Positions 33,600-43,578 are shown, counted from the stretch's first letter. The stretch is DNA of 64,000 bases from Rhodococcus qingshengii (GCF_021025955.1 NZ_JAJNCL010000005.1:62001-126000), one strand, 5' to 3'. Numbers and translations are program-made. The notes: generated by a model from the sequence alone, not told the origin.

Positions 33600-35030
33600 C
33601 TAGGGCGTGACCTGAGCCAACATCATCTGCTCGAAACCCTCACCGTAAGGCGGAAGCATTCCCCACTCGCCGCGCGGATCATGCTGCGCTGCTTCGAATA
33701 CCGTTCGCGCGTGACTGAACTCGAGGAAACCCTCGCGCCCGTGGTAGTGCCCGATGCCCGAAGCCCCGACGCCGCCGAAGGGTGCGTCGCTCAGCCCGGG
33801 GTGAGACATCGCGTCGTTGATGGTGACGCCACCCGAGACGGTGCGTTCGAGTACGGATTCCTTCTCGTCCAGATCGTTACCGAAGTAGTACAGCGCCAAT
33901 GGCTTCGGGCGTGAATTGATGTCGGCGACGACGCTGTCGAGTTCGTCGTACGGCAGGATCACGACGGCCGGCCCGAAGATCTCCTCCTTCATGATCTGCG
34001 CGTCGGTCGGAGGGTCGACAACAATTCGCAGTGGGCGACGACGAGTGTCTGCGGAGAGTTCTTCGTCGGGAACGGTGATGATTCGTGCTCCACGATCTGC
34101 GGCGTCCGCGATGTACCCCTCGATGCGTGCGAGGTGACGATCGCTGACTATCGAGACCATGTCTTTGTTGTCGGCGATGGTGGGGAACAGTCCGGCGAAC
34201 TGATCGGTGAATGCGCCGATGAATGCTTCCGTGTTCTCGCGCGGGACGTAGATCAGATCGGGAGAGACGCAGAGTTGACCGGCATTGGTCGATTTCGCGA
34301 TAGCCAAACGCGAAGCAGCAGAGTTGATATCGGCGCTGCGGCTCAAGACGCTCGGTGACTTGCCGCCGAGTTCGAGGGTGACCGGAACCAGGTTCTTCGC
34401 AGCATTGGCCATGACCAGCTTGCCGACGGTCGTGCTGCCGGTGAAGACGAGGTGGTCGAAAGGCAGAGACGTCAGCAGATCAGCGACTTCCGGGCCGCCG
34501 GTCACCACCGCGACCTCCAGGGGGTCGAGCGTTCGACGCGCCGCCTCGGCCAGGACGGCCGCAGTGTTTGGCACGATTTCCGATGGTTTGAGAACCGCGC
34601 GATTTCCCGCTCCCAGAGCGCAGGCGAGTGGGCTCAGGAGGGTGAAGAGTGGTGCGTTCCAGGTTCCGATGATGCCGATCGAACCCTTGGGTTGGTACGA
34701 CACGTACGCCGTGGCACCCAGTTGGTCCTGCATCGCTCCGGTCGCTCTTGGTGAGCGAATCATCCATTCTTCGAGCGAATCACGAACATGCTTGAGTGAA
34801 ACCATCGATCCCAGACCGTCATTCATGACCGAGTAGGCCGGAATCCGACCGCCGAAGTCTTCGTTGATCGCTTCGGTCAAATCCTTGTGGTTTGCCACCA
34901 GGAGATCGACGACGCGTTGGATGCGCTCGCGTCGTGTCTGTGCGGACGGCAGCCCGGCGGCGCGAGTTGCTTCCTGCTGGGCGCGCAGTATCTGTTCGAG
35001 ATCGGTGGTGACGGCGACATCGGTGCTCAT
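33600..35030 (-). CDS. Aldehyde dehydrogenase, coniferyl-aldehyde type
   Basis: Start ATG 35030 gives 476 residues; the open frame beyond it is antisense to the crotonase gene. VTLELGGKSPSVL carries the Glu region and GQLCVSPD the catalytic Cys254. PKGSIGIIGTWNAPLF is the cofactor segment. It resembles coniferyl aldehyde dehydrogenase (CalB) and class-3-like enzymes acting on aromatic or long aliphatic aldehydes, with a hydrophobic C-terminal tail. It is divergent from the crotonase gene across 109 bp. Substrate is not certain. Confidence 0.87.
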   Translation of the reverse strand: MSTDVAVTTDLEQILRAQQEATRAAGLPSAQTRRERIQRVVDLLVANHKDLTEAINEDFGGRIPAYSVMNDGLGSMVSLKHVRDSLEEWMIRSPRATGAMQDQLGATAYVSYQPKGSIGIIGTWNAPLFTLLSPLACALGAGNRAVLKPSEIVPNTAAVLAEAARRTLDPLEVAVVTGGPEVADLLTSLPFDHLVFTGSTTVGKLVMANAAKNLVPVTLELGGKSPSVLSRSADINSAASRLAIAKSTNAGQLCVSPDLIYVPRENTEAFIGAFTDQFAGLFPTIADNKDMVSIVSDRHLARIEGYIADAADRGARIITVPDEELSADTRRRPLRIVVDPPTDAQIMKEEIFGPAVVILPYDELDSVVADINSRPKPLALYYFGNDLDEKESVLERTVSGGVTINDAMSHPGLSDAPFGGVGASGIGHYHGREGFLEFSHARTVFEAAQHDPRGEWGMLPPYGEGFEQMMLAQVTP

Positions 35031-35139
35031 GGGCACTCCTCGTAGTGGCGAAGTATTGACCGGACCGTATCGACGCGGCGCGAGCGGATGCCCTTTTCGT
35101 CTCGTTGACCGGGACGGATTCGATTGGTAGAGAGAACAC

Positions 35140-35937
35140 ATGTCGCAGACACAGGTAGAAAACACTGCAGTGAAGATTTCCGTCGAGGAATCGGTGGGAC
35201 TCGGTTTCCTGACGCTCGATCGGCCGGCGCGCCGCAATCCGCTCTCGGCGGAGACCATGCGCGAGGTGACGGCTGCCCTTCTCGAGTTGTCTGCGGACGA
35301 GCGCGTACGGGTTGTCGTCGTGCGAGCCGAGGGCCCGGTGTTCTCCGCCGGCCACGATCTGACGGAGATGATCGGGAGAACCCTCGAAGACGAGCGGGCG
35401 ATCTTCGACGGCTGTACCGAGATGATGGAGACCGTGCAGCGAATTCCGCATCCGGTGATCGCCGCAGTCCAGGGCCCGGCTATCGCGGCGGGATGCCAGT
35501 TGGCCGCGTCGTGTGATCTGGTCGTTGCTGCGTCGAACGCTGTTTTCGGTACTCCCGGGGTCAAGATCGGACTGTTCTGCTCGACGCCCATGGTCGCTCT
35601 GAGCAGAGCGGTAGGGCGCAAGCGGTCGATGCAGATGTTGCTGACCGGTCAGACGATCGACGCCCAGACCGCTGCGGACTGGGGTCTGGTGAACTTTGTC
35701 GTCCCGCCCGAAGAGCTTGACCGGGAGGTGCGCGAGCTGGCCGCCAAGATCACGACGGCCAGCCCCTTGACGGTGAAGATCGGCAAGCAGGCGTTCTATC
35801 ACCAGATCGATCTGCCGCAAGCGCAGGCGTACGAGGCGATGGCGGAAACGATGGCAACCAATGCCGTGACCTGCGACGCTCAGGAAGGTATGCAGGCCTT
35901 TGTGGACAAGCGAAAGCCTGAATGGCGCAATAAGTAA
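35140..35937 (+). CDS. Crotonase family protein (ECHDC3-like), atypical active site
   Basis: The 265-residue protein has the crotonase oxyanion elements FSAGHDLTEM and GPAIAAGCQLA. The two hydratase Glu residues are absent: Gln in AAGCQLA and Gly in GTPGVKIGL. It therefore cannot be a classical enoyl-CoA hydratase; ECHDC3-like proteins share this. It begins a co-oriented run with an acyl-CoA ligase, acyl-CoA dehydrogenase, SDR and CoA-transferase. The reaction may be an isomerase, thioesterase or decarboxylase type. Confidence 0.82.
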   Translation: MSQTQVENTAVKISVEESVGLGFLTLDRPARRNPLSAETMREVTAALLELSADERVRVVVVRAEGPVFSAGHDLTEMIGRTLEDERAIFDGCTEMMETVQRIPHPVIAAVQGPAIAAGCQLAASCDLVVAASNAVFGTPGVKIGLFCSTPMVALSRAVGRKRSMQMLLTGQTIDAQTAADWGLVNFVVPPEELDREVRELAAKITTASPLTVKIGKQAFYHQIDLPQAQAYEAMAETMATNAVTCDAQEGMQAFVDKRKPEWRNK

Positions 35938-35982
35938 CGATCGCTCTTCCGGTTTAGTTGGACGTCCTATAACCTGAGGCGC

Positions 35983-37503
35983 ATGAGCCTGGATCCACGC
36001 ACCAACACCGTCGACGGAGTGCTTCGGCGCTCGGCAGCCAAGTACCCCGACCGCGTAGCCGTCGTCTTCGAGGATCGCACCCGCACGTACCGCGAACTCG
36101 ACGACGCGGTCACCCGGGTCGCGTCCTATTTGCTCGGTCTGGGTCTCGAACACGGCGACCGCGTCGCGGCGTACGGAACCAATTCCGACGCCTATGCAAT
36201 CGGATTCCTTGCCTGTGCGCGAGCAGGTTTGGTGCACGTTCCGGTCAACTACGCGCTCAAGGGGGACGAACTCCGGTACCTCGTGGCGCAGTCAGGTGCC
36301 CGTGCGGTGTTGGTGGATCCAGCGTTGGCGTCGACGCTCGACTCGGTCCGCTCCGACCTCGATCTCGACCACGTGATCGCACTGCGGGATGCGGAACTGT
36401 CGGTCGTCACGATCGGTGAGGCAGGCGAGGTGCCGGTCTTCGAACCGCGTGCGACGTCGACGGATCTGGCGCAGCTGCTCTACACCTCGGGTACCACCTC
36501 GAAGCCCAAGGGCGCCATGATGTCTCACGGTGCGCTGGTTCACGAGTACGTGTCGTCGGTGATCGCGCTGGGGCTCGACAAGAGTGACAACCCGCTGATC
36601 TGCATGCCGATGTACCACTCCGCGGGCATGCACGTCTTCATGCTGCCGTACCTGTCCGTCGGCGCGACGGTCAGTCTGATGCAGGCGCCGGACATCCCGG
36701 AGATCCTGCGCCGTGTCGAAGCCGAAAAGATCGGATCGCTGTTCCTGGCTCCGACCGTGTGGGTACCGCTGGCCAACCATCCTGACCTCGAGACCCGCGA
36801 TCTGTCCTCGCTGAAGAAGGCACAGTACGGCGCCTCGATCATGCCGGTCACCGTGCTCAATCGCCTGCGCGAGCGCTACCCGGACATCGGCTTCTACAAC
36901 TGCTTCGGTCAGTCCGAAATCGGTCCACTGGCAACGGTTCTCCAGCCCAGCGAGCATGCTGATCGTCCGTCTTCCTGCGGTCGCGCAGTGTTCTTCGTCG
37001 AAACCCGAGTCGTCGACGCCGACGGAATCGACGTCGCCGACGGTGAGTCCGGTGAGGTTCTCTACCGCTCGCCGCAGCTGTGCAACGGCTACTGGGAGAA
37101 TCCGGAAGCCACCGCCGAGGCCTTCCGCGACGGCTGGTTCCATTCGGGCGATCTGGTCGTGCGGGACGAAGAAGGTTTCATCACGGTCGTCGACCGGATC
37201 AAGGACGTCATCAACACCGGCGGCATCCTGGTGGCGTCGCGCGAGGTCGAAGATGCGGTCTACACACACCCCGCAGTGGCAGAAGTTGCCGTGATCGGTA
37301 CTCCCGACGAGAAGTGGATCGAGGCCGTCACCGCGATCGTCGTGCTCAAGGACGGCAACGACGAGTTGACGCCCGAGGCGTTGATTGCCCACGTCAAGGA
37401 ACGGATCGCTCCGTTCAAGGTGCCCAAGCACATCCGTTTCGTGGCCGAACTTCCGCGCAATCAGAGCGGCAAGCTACTGAAGCGGGAACTGCGCACCGTC
37501 TGA
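35983..37503 (+). CDS. Acyl-CoA synthetase (AMP-forming), FadD-like
   Basis: The 506-residue ANL-superfamily ligase has the ATP loop LLYTSGTTSKPKGA, A5 motif YNCFGQSEIGP, the hinge region DGWFHSGDLVVRDEEGF then DRIKDVINTGG, and the C-terminal catalytic Lys in NQSGKLLKREL. It activates a carboxylic acid to acyl-CoA using ATP. Forty-five bp separate it from the crotonase gene, and an acyl-CoA dehydrogenase follows, so it probably starts breakdown of an unidentified fatty or aryl-aliphatic acid. Confidence 0.92.
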   Translation: MSLDPRTNTVDGVLRRSAAKYPDRVAVVFEDRTRTYRELDDAVTRVASYLLGLGLEHGDRVAAYGTNSDAYAIGFLACARAGLVHVPVNYALKGDELRYLVAQSGARAVLVDPALASTLDSVRSDLDLDHVIALRDAELSVVTIGEAGEVPVFEPRATSTDLAQLLYTSGTTSKPKGAMMSHGALVHEYVSSVIALGLDKSDNPLICMPMYHSAGMHVFMLPYLSVGATVSLMQAPDIPEILRRVEAEKIGSLFLAPTVWVPLANHPDLETRDLSSLKKAQYGASIMPVTVLNRLRERYPDIGFYNCFGQSEIGPLATVLQPSEHADRPSSCGRAVFFVETRVVDADGIDVADGESGEVLYRSPQLCNGYWENPEATAEAFRDGWFHSGDLVVRDEEGFITVVDRIKDVINTGGILVASREVEDAVYTHPAVAEVAVIGTPDEKWIEAVTAIVVLKDGNDELTPEALIAHVKERIAPFKVPKHIRFVAELPRNQSGKLLKRELRTV

Positions 37504-37623
37504 GACTTGCTATAGGTTCTGCCTTACCTTCGGTTCGTTTTCAGGTCTTTGACTCCGATTGCCTCACGGTATTGACTTCGGAGGACGGCATGGACTTCGG
37601 AAACAGCAAGGTGAGTGGTGGGA

Positions 37624-38790
37624 ATGCAGGTCGATGCAGATGACTTCGCAGATATCTTGGCGACTGCGCGGGAGTTCATCCGAAAGGAAGTCGTTCCGCG
37701 TGAGCAAGAAATAGCCGACACCGACGCCATTCCTGAGGACATACGCAAGAAGGCCGCAGCCATCGGGCTCTTCGGCTACGCGATCCCTCAGGAATGGGGT
37801 GGGCTTGGACTCGACCTCACCCAAGACGTCGAACTGGCAATGGAATTCGGCTATACGTCCCTGGCACTGCGCTCGATGTTCGGTACAAACAACGGAATTG
37901 CCGGGCAGGTATTGGTCGGCTTCGGTACCGACGAGCAGAAGGCTCAGTGGCTCGAGCGCATCGCCTCCGGTGACGTCGTGGCTTCCTTTGCTCTGACCGA
38001 ACCGGGCGCAGGCTCCAACCCGGCCGGCCTTCGGACCAAGGCAGTTCTGGACGGATCCGACTGGGTCATCGACGGCAACAAGCGGTTCATCACCAATGCT
38101 CCACTGGCGCAGCTGTTCGTGGTGTTCGCACGCACCCGCCCGGCGGACTCCGATGGCCCCGGAATTGCAGTGTTCCTGGTTCCGGCCGACACACCGGGCG
38201 TCACGGTCGGCCCCAAGGACAAGAAGATGGGTCAGGAAGGTGCTTGGACCTCCGAGGTCACCTTCGACAACGTCCGGGTTCCCGGGTCGGCCCTCGTCGG
38301 TGGCGACCAGGACACCGGATACCGCGCAGCGATGACGTCTCTCGCACGCGGACGAGTCCATATCGCTGCGCTCTCGGTGGGAGCAGCACAGCGAGCGCTC
38401 GACGAATCTGTCGCGTTCTCCGTGGTCACGGAACAGGGCGGTACCGCTATCGGCGACTTCCAGCTGGTTCAAGCGATGCTGGCGGACCAGCAGGCCGGTG
38501 TCATGGCCGGACGCGCGATGGTGCGTGAGGTAGCCGCGCGGTACGTGAGCGGTGAGGATCGACGTCTCGGACCCTCGGCGGCAAAGCTTTTCTGCACCGA
38601 GATGGTGGGCAAGGTCGCGGATCTCGCCGTGCAGATCCACGGCGGCAACGGGTACATGCGCGGTGTGCCGGTCGAACGCATCTACCGTGAAGTTCGCCTG
38701 TTGCGCCTGTACGAGGGAACCAGCGAAATCCAGCGACTGATTCTCGGCGGTGGGCTCGTGGCGCAAGCGAAAAAGCAAAACCAGCGCTGA
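37624..38790 (+). CDS. Acyl-CoA dehydrogenase
   Basis: ATG 37624 gives 388 residues (a GTG three codons upstream is weaker). The normal domain order is present: N-terminal helices, [15 protein letters not shown] and RFITNAP in the beta domain, and C-terminal [12 protein letters not shown] with [12 protein letters not shown]. The catalytic Glu is at about residue 364, as in short/medium-chain enzymes. It oxidises acyl-CoA to enoyl-CoA with FAD, passing electrons to ETF. It lies between the ligase and an SDR. Confidence 0.93.
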   Translation: MQVDADDFADILATAREFIRKEVVPREQEIADTDAIPEDIRKKAAAIGLFGYAIPQEWGGLGLDLTQDVELAMEFGYTSLALRSMFGTNNGIAGQVLVGFGTDEQKAQWLERIASGDVVASFALTEPGAGSNPAGLRTKAVLDGSDWVIDGNKRFITNAPLAQLFVVFARTRPADSDGPGIAVFLVPADTPGVTVGPKDKKMGQEGAWTSEVTFDNVRVPGSALVGGDQDTGYRAAMTSLARGRVHIAALSVGAAQRALDESVAFSVVTEQGGTAIGDFQLVQAMLADQQAGVMAGRAMVREVAARYVSGEDRRLGPSAAKLFCTEMVGKVADLAVQIHGGNGYMRGVPVERIYREVRLLRLYEGTSEIQRLILGGGLVAQAKKQNQR

Positions 38791-38834
38791 CACCTTTTTA
38801 CCTGACGAGCTTTAACCTCACGAACGGAGTGGAC

Positions 38835-39575
38835 ATGGGATTGTTGGACGGCAAGGTCGCAGTGGTGACGGGCGGAGCACAGGGGATCGGGCTCGAAATT
38901 GCGCGCACCTTCATCAAGGAAGGCGCGACCGTCGTTCTCGGCGACATCAACGAGAGCGTGGGGACGGCTGCGGTCGCCGAACTCGGCGGAGAGTCGGTCG
39001 CCCGTTTCGCTTCCTGCGACGTGCGGGACTCCGGACAGGTCGAGGCAATGCTCGATCTGGCTGAAAGCGCTTTCGGTCCAGTCGATGTCATGGTCAACAA
39101 CGCCGGCATGACTCGCGATGCCACGATGCGGAAGATGACCGAGCAGGACTTCGACGACGTGATCGCCGTTCACCTCAAGGGAGCGTGGAACGGGACACGC
39201 GCTGCCGCAGCCCGCATGCGTGAGCGCGAAACCGGCGCAATCGTGAACATCTCGTCGATCTCCGGCAAGGTCGGCATGCTCGGGCAGACCAACTACTCCG
39301 CCGCCAAGGCAGGCATCGTCGGCCTGACGAAGGCCGCGGCAAAAGAGGTCGCGTTCAAGAACGTTCGCGTCAACGCCGTTCAGCCCGGACTGGTCCGTAC
39401 GGCAATGACCGAGGCGATGCCCGAACGGATCTGGAACGAGAAGCTGGCCGAGATTCCGATGGGGCGCGCAGCCGAGCCTTCGGAAGTTGCTTCGGTTGTT
39501 CTGTTCCTCGCGAGCGACCTCTCGAGCTACATGACGGGCACGGTTCTCGAGATCACCGGCGGCCGCCACATCTGA
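38835..39575 (+). CDS. SDR, 3-oxoacyl-reductase (FabG-like)
   Basis: ATG 38835 is preceded by ACGGAG and gives 246 residues. TGGAQGIG is at 12-19, [14 protein letters not shown] is a FabG-type signature, Ser lies in [10 protein letters not shown], and YSAAK holds the catalytic Tyr/Lys. Although close to FabG, its position after an acyl-CoA dehydrogenase suggests 3-hydroxyacyl-CoA dehydrogenase activity in the beta-oxidation set. Confidence 0.92.
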   Translation: MGLLDGKVAVVTGGAQGIGLEIARTFIKEGATVVLGDINESVGTAAVAELGGESVARFASCDVRDSGQVEAMLDLAESAFGPVDVMVNNAGMTRDATMRKMTEQDFDDVIAVHLKGAWNGTRAAAARMRERETGAIVNISSISGKVGMLGQTNYSAAKAGIVGLTKAAAKEVAFKNVRVNAVQPGLVRTAMTEAMPERIWNEKLAEIPMGRAAEPSEVASVVLFLASDLSSYMTGTVLEITGGRHI

Positions 39576-39588
39576 AGCTGTCCTGTTC

Positions 39589-39633
39589 GAGTGCAAGAAT
39601 TCAGGGTGCAAAACTTCTGGGTGTAAAACTTCT
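39589..39633 (+). repeat. Three imperfect 15-bp tandem repeats before the CoA-transferase gene
   Basis: GAGTGCAAGAATTCA (39589-39603), GGGTGCAAAACTTCT (39604-39618) and GGGTGTAAAACTTCT (39619-39633) are head-to-tail. They end 3 bp before GTG 39637 and cover the ribosome-binding region. They may be repeated binding sites or slippage. Confidence 0.8.
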
Positions 39634-39636
39634 GGG

Positions 39637-40845
39637 GTGACTACTGACATGGGACAGCCGAACTCGGATCTTCCGCTCGACGGAATCACCGTAGTTGCAC
39701 TCGAACAGGCGGTGGCGGCACCGCTCGCCACCAGACATCTCGCGGACATGGGTGCGCGGGTGATCAAGATAGAACGCGTCGGCGAGGGTGACTTTGCGCG
39801 TCACTACGACCAGGCGGTTCACGGTCAGGCATCACACTTCGTGTGGCTCAACCGTTCCAAGGAATCCATCGCCGTCGACGTGAAATCGGAATCCGGCCGG
39901 CAGATCGTTCTCGACCTTGTCGCGCGAGCCGATGTGTTCCTGCAGAACCTGGCTCCCGACGCTGCCGCGAGACTGGGGTTCGGCGCGGAGGAACTGCGCG
40001 AGAAATTCCCACGGCTCATCGTGATCGACATGTCCGGCTACGGCAGCGCCGGCCCACGGCGCGAGCGCAAGGCGTACGACATGTTGGTTCAAGCCGAGAC
40101 CGGAATGATCTCCGTGACAGGTACACCGGAGACGGCCACCAAGACCGGCATCCCGGTCTCGGACATCGCGGCAGGAATGTACGCGCTGACTTCGATTCTG
40201 AGCGCCCTGTTCCGTAGAGAGCGAACGGGCAAGGGAGCGCTCGTCGAGGTCTCGATGTTCGATTCCACCGTCGAGTGGCTGGGTCATCCGATGTACATGA
40301 AAATGTATGCGGACAAGCAGATTCCGCGCGTCGGTCTCGGCCATGCCGCGATCGTTCCCTACGATTCGTACCCCACGACCGACGGCGAGATCCTGATCGG
40401 CGTCCAGAACGATCGTGGATGGCGCGCGTTGATGGTGGACGTGTTCGAGCGCGAGGATCTTGTCGACCATCCGCGGTACCGCACCAATATCGTGCGCGTC
40501 GAAAACCGTGTTGAGGTAGACGAATTGGTGGGATCTCTCACTCGTCTGTACTCGACGACAGATCTGGATCAGCGCCTGGCCGCCGCGGGTGTTCCGGCCG
40601 CGGCACTCAACGACATGGCCGGTCTGCTGGAACATCCGCAGTTGGAGAAGCGTGCCAGGTGGCGGTCCGTGGGCACCGAGAACGGTCCGATCGATGCCGT
40701 GCTGCCTCCGATGACGTACTCGGATGTCGAAATGCGCATGGGTGACGTTCCGGCACTCGGTCAGCAGACGGATTCTCTGCTGGCCGAGTTGGGGCTTACG
40801 GGCGACCAGATCGCGGAACTACGCCGCGACAGATCGATCGGTTAA
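39637..40845 (+). CDS. CaiB/BaiF (class III) CoA-transferase
   Basis: The 402-residue protein begins LDGITVVALEQAVAAPLATRHLADMGARVIKIE (quoted in parts: LDGITVVALEQAVAAP and LADMGARVIKIE), the usual family start. The catalytic Asp is Asp176 in GIPVSDIAAGMYAL. It transfers CoA between carboxylic acids through enzyme-bound anhydrides. It probably activates or recycles a carboxylate of the surrounding beta-oxidation cluster. It starts at GTG 39637 directly after a 15-bp repeat array and ends 5 bp from the convergent thiolase gene. Confidence 0.92.
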   Translation: MTTDMGQPNSDLPLDGITVVALEQAVAAPLATRHLADMGARVIKIERVGEGDFARHYDQAVHGQASHFVWLNRSKESIAVDVKSESGRQIVLDLVARADVFLQNLAPDAAARLGFGAEELREKFPRLIVIDMSGYGSAGPRRERKAYDMLVQAETGMISVTGTPETATKTGIPVSDIAAGMYALTSILSALFRRERTGKGALVEVSMFDSTVEWLGHPMYMKMYADKQIPRVGLGHAAIVPYDSYPTTDGEILIGVQNDRGWRALMVDVFEREDLVDHPRYRTNIVRVENRVEVDELVGSLTRLYSTTDLDQRLAAAGVPAAALNDMAGLLEHPQLEKRARWRSVGTENGPIDAVLPPMTYSDVEMRMGDVPALGQQTDSLLAELGLTGDQIAELRRDRSIG

Positions 40846-40850
40846 CGCTT

Positions 40851-42071
40851 CTAGCGTCGCAGGTTCTCGAACACCGCTGCAATCCCTTGTCCGCCACCGA
40901 TACACATGGTCTCGATCCCGTACCGTGCCTGGCGTCGGTCGAGTTCGCGCAGCAGGTTGGCGAGGATCCGCCCACCAGTAGCGCCGACAGGGTGTCCGAG
41001 CGAGATCCCGGAACCGTTGACGTTGAAGCGTTCCTCGATGTCCTGGGCGCTCAATCCCCAGGCCTTGGCGCACGCGAGAACCTGTGCGGCGAAGGCCTCG
41101 TTGACTTCGATGAGGTCGATGTCGTCGAGTGACAGGTCGACACGGGAGAGTGCCTTCGCCACGGCAGGCACCGGGCCGATGCCCATCCGGTTCGGCTCCA
41201 CACCGGCTACACCCCAGCTGACCAGTTTCGCGAACGGTCGCAGGCCCAGCCGTTCGGCGTTGGCAGCTGTAGTGACGATCGCGGCTGCGCCGGCGTCGTT
41301 CTGGCCGCACGCATTGCCGGCCGTGACAGTGGCTTCGGGATCGACGCGACCTCGAATGGGGCGCAGTGCAGCGAGATCGGCCAACTGAATCCCTCGGCGC
41401 GGATGCTCGTCGTGGGTGACCACCGTTTGCTCACCACGGCGTCCGGGCACCGAAACGGGAATGGTCTCGTCGTCGAAGTATCCGCTGTCCTGGGCATGAA
41501 CTGCCCGCTCGTGTGATCGGACCGCGTAACGGTCCTGCTCGTGGCGAGTGATCGAGTACTCCCGACGCAAGTTCTCGGCGGTCTCGATCATTCCGCCCGC
41601 GACCGGGAAGTTGACTCCGCCGGAGTTCGTGCGCGGTTTGGCCAACCGGTCGTGGAACTCGACGGAAGGGCGCTTTGTGCCCCAACGCATGTCGGTGGAG
41701 TAGAACTCGGTTCCGCTCATGCTCTCGGCGCCGCCGGCGATGACCAGGTCGCTCATCCCGGTCTGTACTTGCATCGCGGCGTAGATGATTGCTTGCAAAC
41801 CTGAACCGCAACGGCGATCGAGTTGTATTCCGGGAACGGACACGTCGAGACCGGCGTCGAGTGCCGCGATTCGCCCGATGGCCGCAGCTTCTCCGTTGGC
41901 GTAACCCTGACCGAAGATGACGTCGTCGACATCTGTGGACGCAATGCCGGTTCGTTCGACGAGGCCACGCACAACAGCGCCGGCGAGAGTGGTGACGGGA
42001 ACGTCCTTGAATACTCCGCCGAATCCGCCTACCGGGGTGCGAACGGGTTCACAGATGACTGCGTCGTGCAT
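40851..42071 (-). CDS. Acetyl-CoA C-acyltransferase (thiolase)
   Basis: The 406-residue thiolase has nucleophile Cys88 in DRRCGSGLQAIIYAA, the His of NGSGISLGHPVGATGGR, and the second Cys in TMCIGGGQGIA. It cleaves 3-oxoacyl-CoA to acetyl-CoA plus shortened acyl-CoA. It is transcribed from the 308-bp divergent gap shared with the acyl-CoA dehydrogenase at 42380 and converges on the CoA-transferase. Confidence 0.94.
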   Translation of the reverse strand: MHDAVICEPVRTPVGGFGGVFKDVPVTTLAGAVVRGLVERTGIASTDVDDVIFGQGYANGEAAAIGRIAALDAGLDVSVPGIQLDRRCGSGLQAIIYAAMQVQTGMSDLVIAGGAESMSGTEFYSTDMRWGTKRPSVEFHDRLAKPRTNSGGVNFPVAGGMIETAENLRREYSITRHEQDRYAVRSHERAVHAQDSGYFDDETIPVSVPGRRGEQTVVTHDEHPRRGIQLADLAALRPIRGRVDPEATVTAGNACGQNDAGAAAIVTTAANAERLGLRPFAKLVSWGVAGVEPNRMGIGPVPAVAKALSRVDLSLDDIDLIEVNEAFAAQVLACAKAWGLSAQDIEERFNVNGSGISLGHPVGATGGRILANLLRELDRRQARYGIETMCIGGGQGIAAVFENLRR

Positions 42072-42379
42072 GGAATGCGCCTGTCTCGAGGAGAGGTGGG
42101 GAATGCGCCGCGTGAAGGGACCGATCGAAGGGCCACCGCGACCTGGCCACTCGAATATCCAGCACGCGCGGCGGGATTGTCAACAGCGGGAACGGCCTGT
42201 TCGGACATAGTTTCCGCCATACGGTTCGTATGCGAAATCGACTTTGACACATATACCGTTCAAGGATTGAATGGACGCACGACCTCTGCTGAGCACGGCT
42301 CGCCGCTGGTTGAAAGTTCCTGTAGTCGAATCTGTTTCGTCGACAGGAGAGTGCAAAGTACCGACTGACAGGTGGAACA
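42072..42379. promoter_or_regulatory. Divergent intergenic region, thiolase/acd
   Basis: This 308-bp gap carries no credible gene. It holds a 15-bp dyad CATACG-GTT-CGTATG at 42218-42232, flanked by TTTCCG and GCGAAA, which extends it imperfectly. TTGACA at 42244-42249 could be a -35 element for the plus-strand gene but I see no good -10. The dyad is the likely regulator site for one or both genes. Confidence 0.5.
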
Positions 42380-43570
42380 GTGACTCGTTTGGCGCAGACG
42401 GCGGGATTGACCGAAACCCAGACCGACATCGTCGGGGCGGTACGAGAGTTCGTCGATCGCGTCGTCATCCCCGCGGCGCAGGAGCTCGAACACTCGGACA
42501 CGTACCCGACCGACATCGTCAAGCAGATGAAGGACATGGGTCTGTTCGGATTGACCATCGAACCCGAGTACGGGGGTATCGGCGAGTCGTTGCTCACCTA
42601 CGCACTGTGCGTCGAAGAGTTGGCCCGCGGATGGATGAGCGTGTCCGGTGTCATCAACACGCATTTCATCGTGGCTCACATGATTTCCGCGCACGGGACA
42701 CCGGAACAGAAGGCGAAGTACCTGCCGCGTCTGGCGTCCGGGGAGCTCACCGGCGCATTCTCCATGTCCGAACCTGCATTGGGTTCGGACGTTGCCGCGA
42801 TCACCACCAGGGCGCGGCGCACCGAATCGGGCGACTACGTCATCAACGGTCAGAAGATGTGGCTGACCAACGGTGGTTCGTCGACGCTGGTTGCAGTCCT
42901 GGTCAAGACGGACGAGGGTGCGGAGAAGCCGCACAACAATCTGACGACGATATTGATCGAGAAGCCCGCAGGTTTCGGTGAGGTACTCCCGGGCCTGACC
43001 ATTCCGGGCAAGCTCGAGAAGATGGGCTACAAGGGAATCGACACCACGGAGATGATCTTCGACGGTTTCGAGATCGCAGCCGAAGAGGTTCTCGGTGGGA
43101 CACCCGGTTTGGGATTTCGGCACATGATGGACGGCGTCGAGGTCGGCCGGGTCAACGTCGCCGCTCGCGCGTGCGGAATCGCCCAGCGCGCTTTCGAGCT
43201 GGCGGTCACCTACGCCAAGCAACGCGAGACTTTCGGCAAGCCGATCGCCGAGCATCAGGCGATCGCGTTCCGGATCGCCGAGATGGGCACCAAAGTCGAA
43301 GCGGCCCATCTGATGATGGTCAATGCTGCCAGGCTCAAGGACTCGGGTGAGCGCAACGACGTCGCCGCAGGTATGGCTAAGTATCTGGCGAGCGAATTCT
43401 GCTCTGAGGTCACACAGGACAGCTTCCGCATCCACGGCGGGTACGGCTACTCCAAGGAATACGAGATCGAGCGGTTGATGCGTGAGGCGCCGTTCCTTCT
43501 GATCGGTGAAGGCACCAGCGACATTCAGAAGCAGATCATCAGCAAGGGCCTGCTGCGTACCTACAACTGA
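42380..43570 (+). CDS. Acyl-CoA dehydrogenase
   Basis: GTG 42380 gives 396 residues. Motifs FSMSEPALGSDVAAI and KMWLTNG mark the beta domain. RIHGGYGYSKEYEIERLM and LIGEGTSDIQKQII end the protein, with the catalytic Glu in GEGTSD near 377. It oxidises acyl-CoA using FAD/ETF. It is divergent from the thiolase gene, with which it probably shares regulation, and is followed by a strong bidirectional terminator. Confidence 0.93.
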   Translation: MTRLAQTAGLTETQTDIVGAVREFVDRVVIPAAQELEHSDTYPTDIVKQMKDMGLFGLTIEPEYGGIGESLLTYALCVEELARGWMSVSGVINTHFIVAHMISAHGTPEQKAKYLPRLASGELTGAFSMSEPALGSDVAAITTRARRTESGDYVINGQKMWLTNGGSSTLVAVLVKTDEGAEKPHNNLTTILIEKPAGFGEVLPGLTIPGKLEKMGYKGIDTTEMIFDGFEIAAEEVLGGTPGLGFRHMMDGVEVGRVNVAARACGIAQRAFELAVTYAKQRETFGKPIAEHQAIAFRIAEMGTKVEAAHLMMVNAARLKDSGERNDVAAGMAKYLASEFCSEVTQDSFRIHGGYGYSKEYEIERLMREAPFLLIGEGTSDIQKQIISKGLLRTYN

Positions 43571-43578
43571 ACCGAGAA

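Noticed and set aside
35031-35621. N-terminal extension of the aldehyde dehydrogenase
   Set aside because: The extension is antisense to the crotonase gene; family alignment starts at the ATG at 35030.
42244-42270. Housekeeping promoter upstream of the acyl-CoA dehydrogenase at 42380
   Set aside because: TTGACA is present but no acceptable -10 lies at 16-18 bp spacing, so I list it only as a hint.
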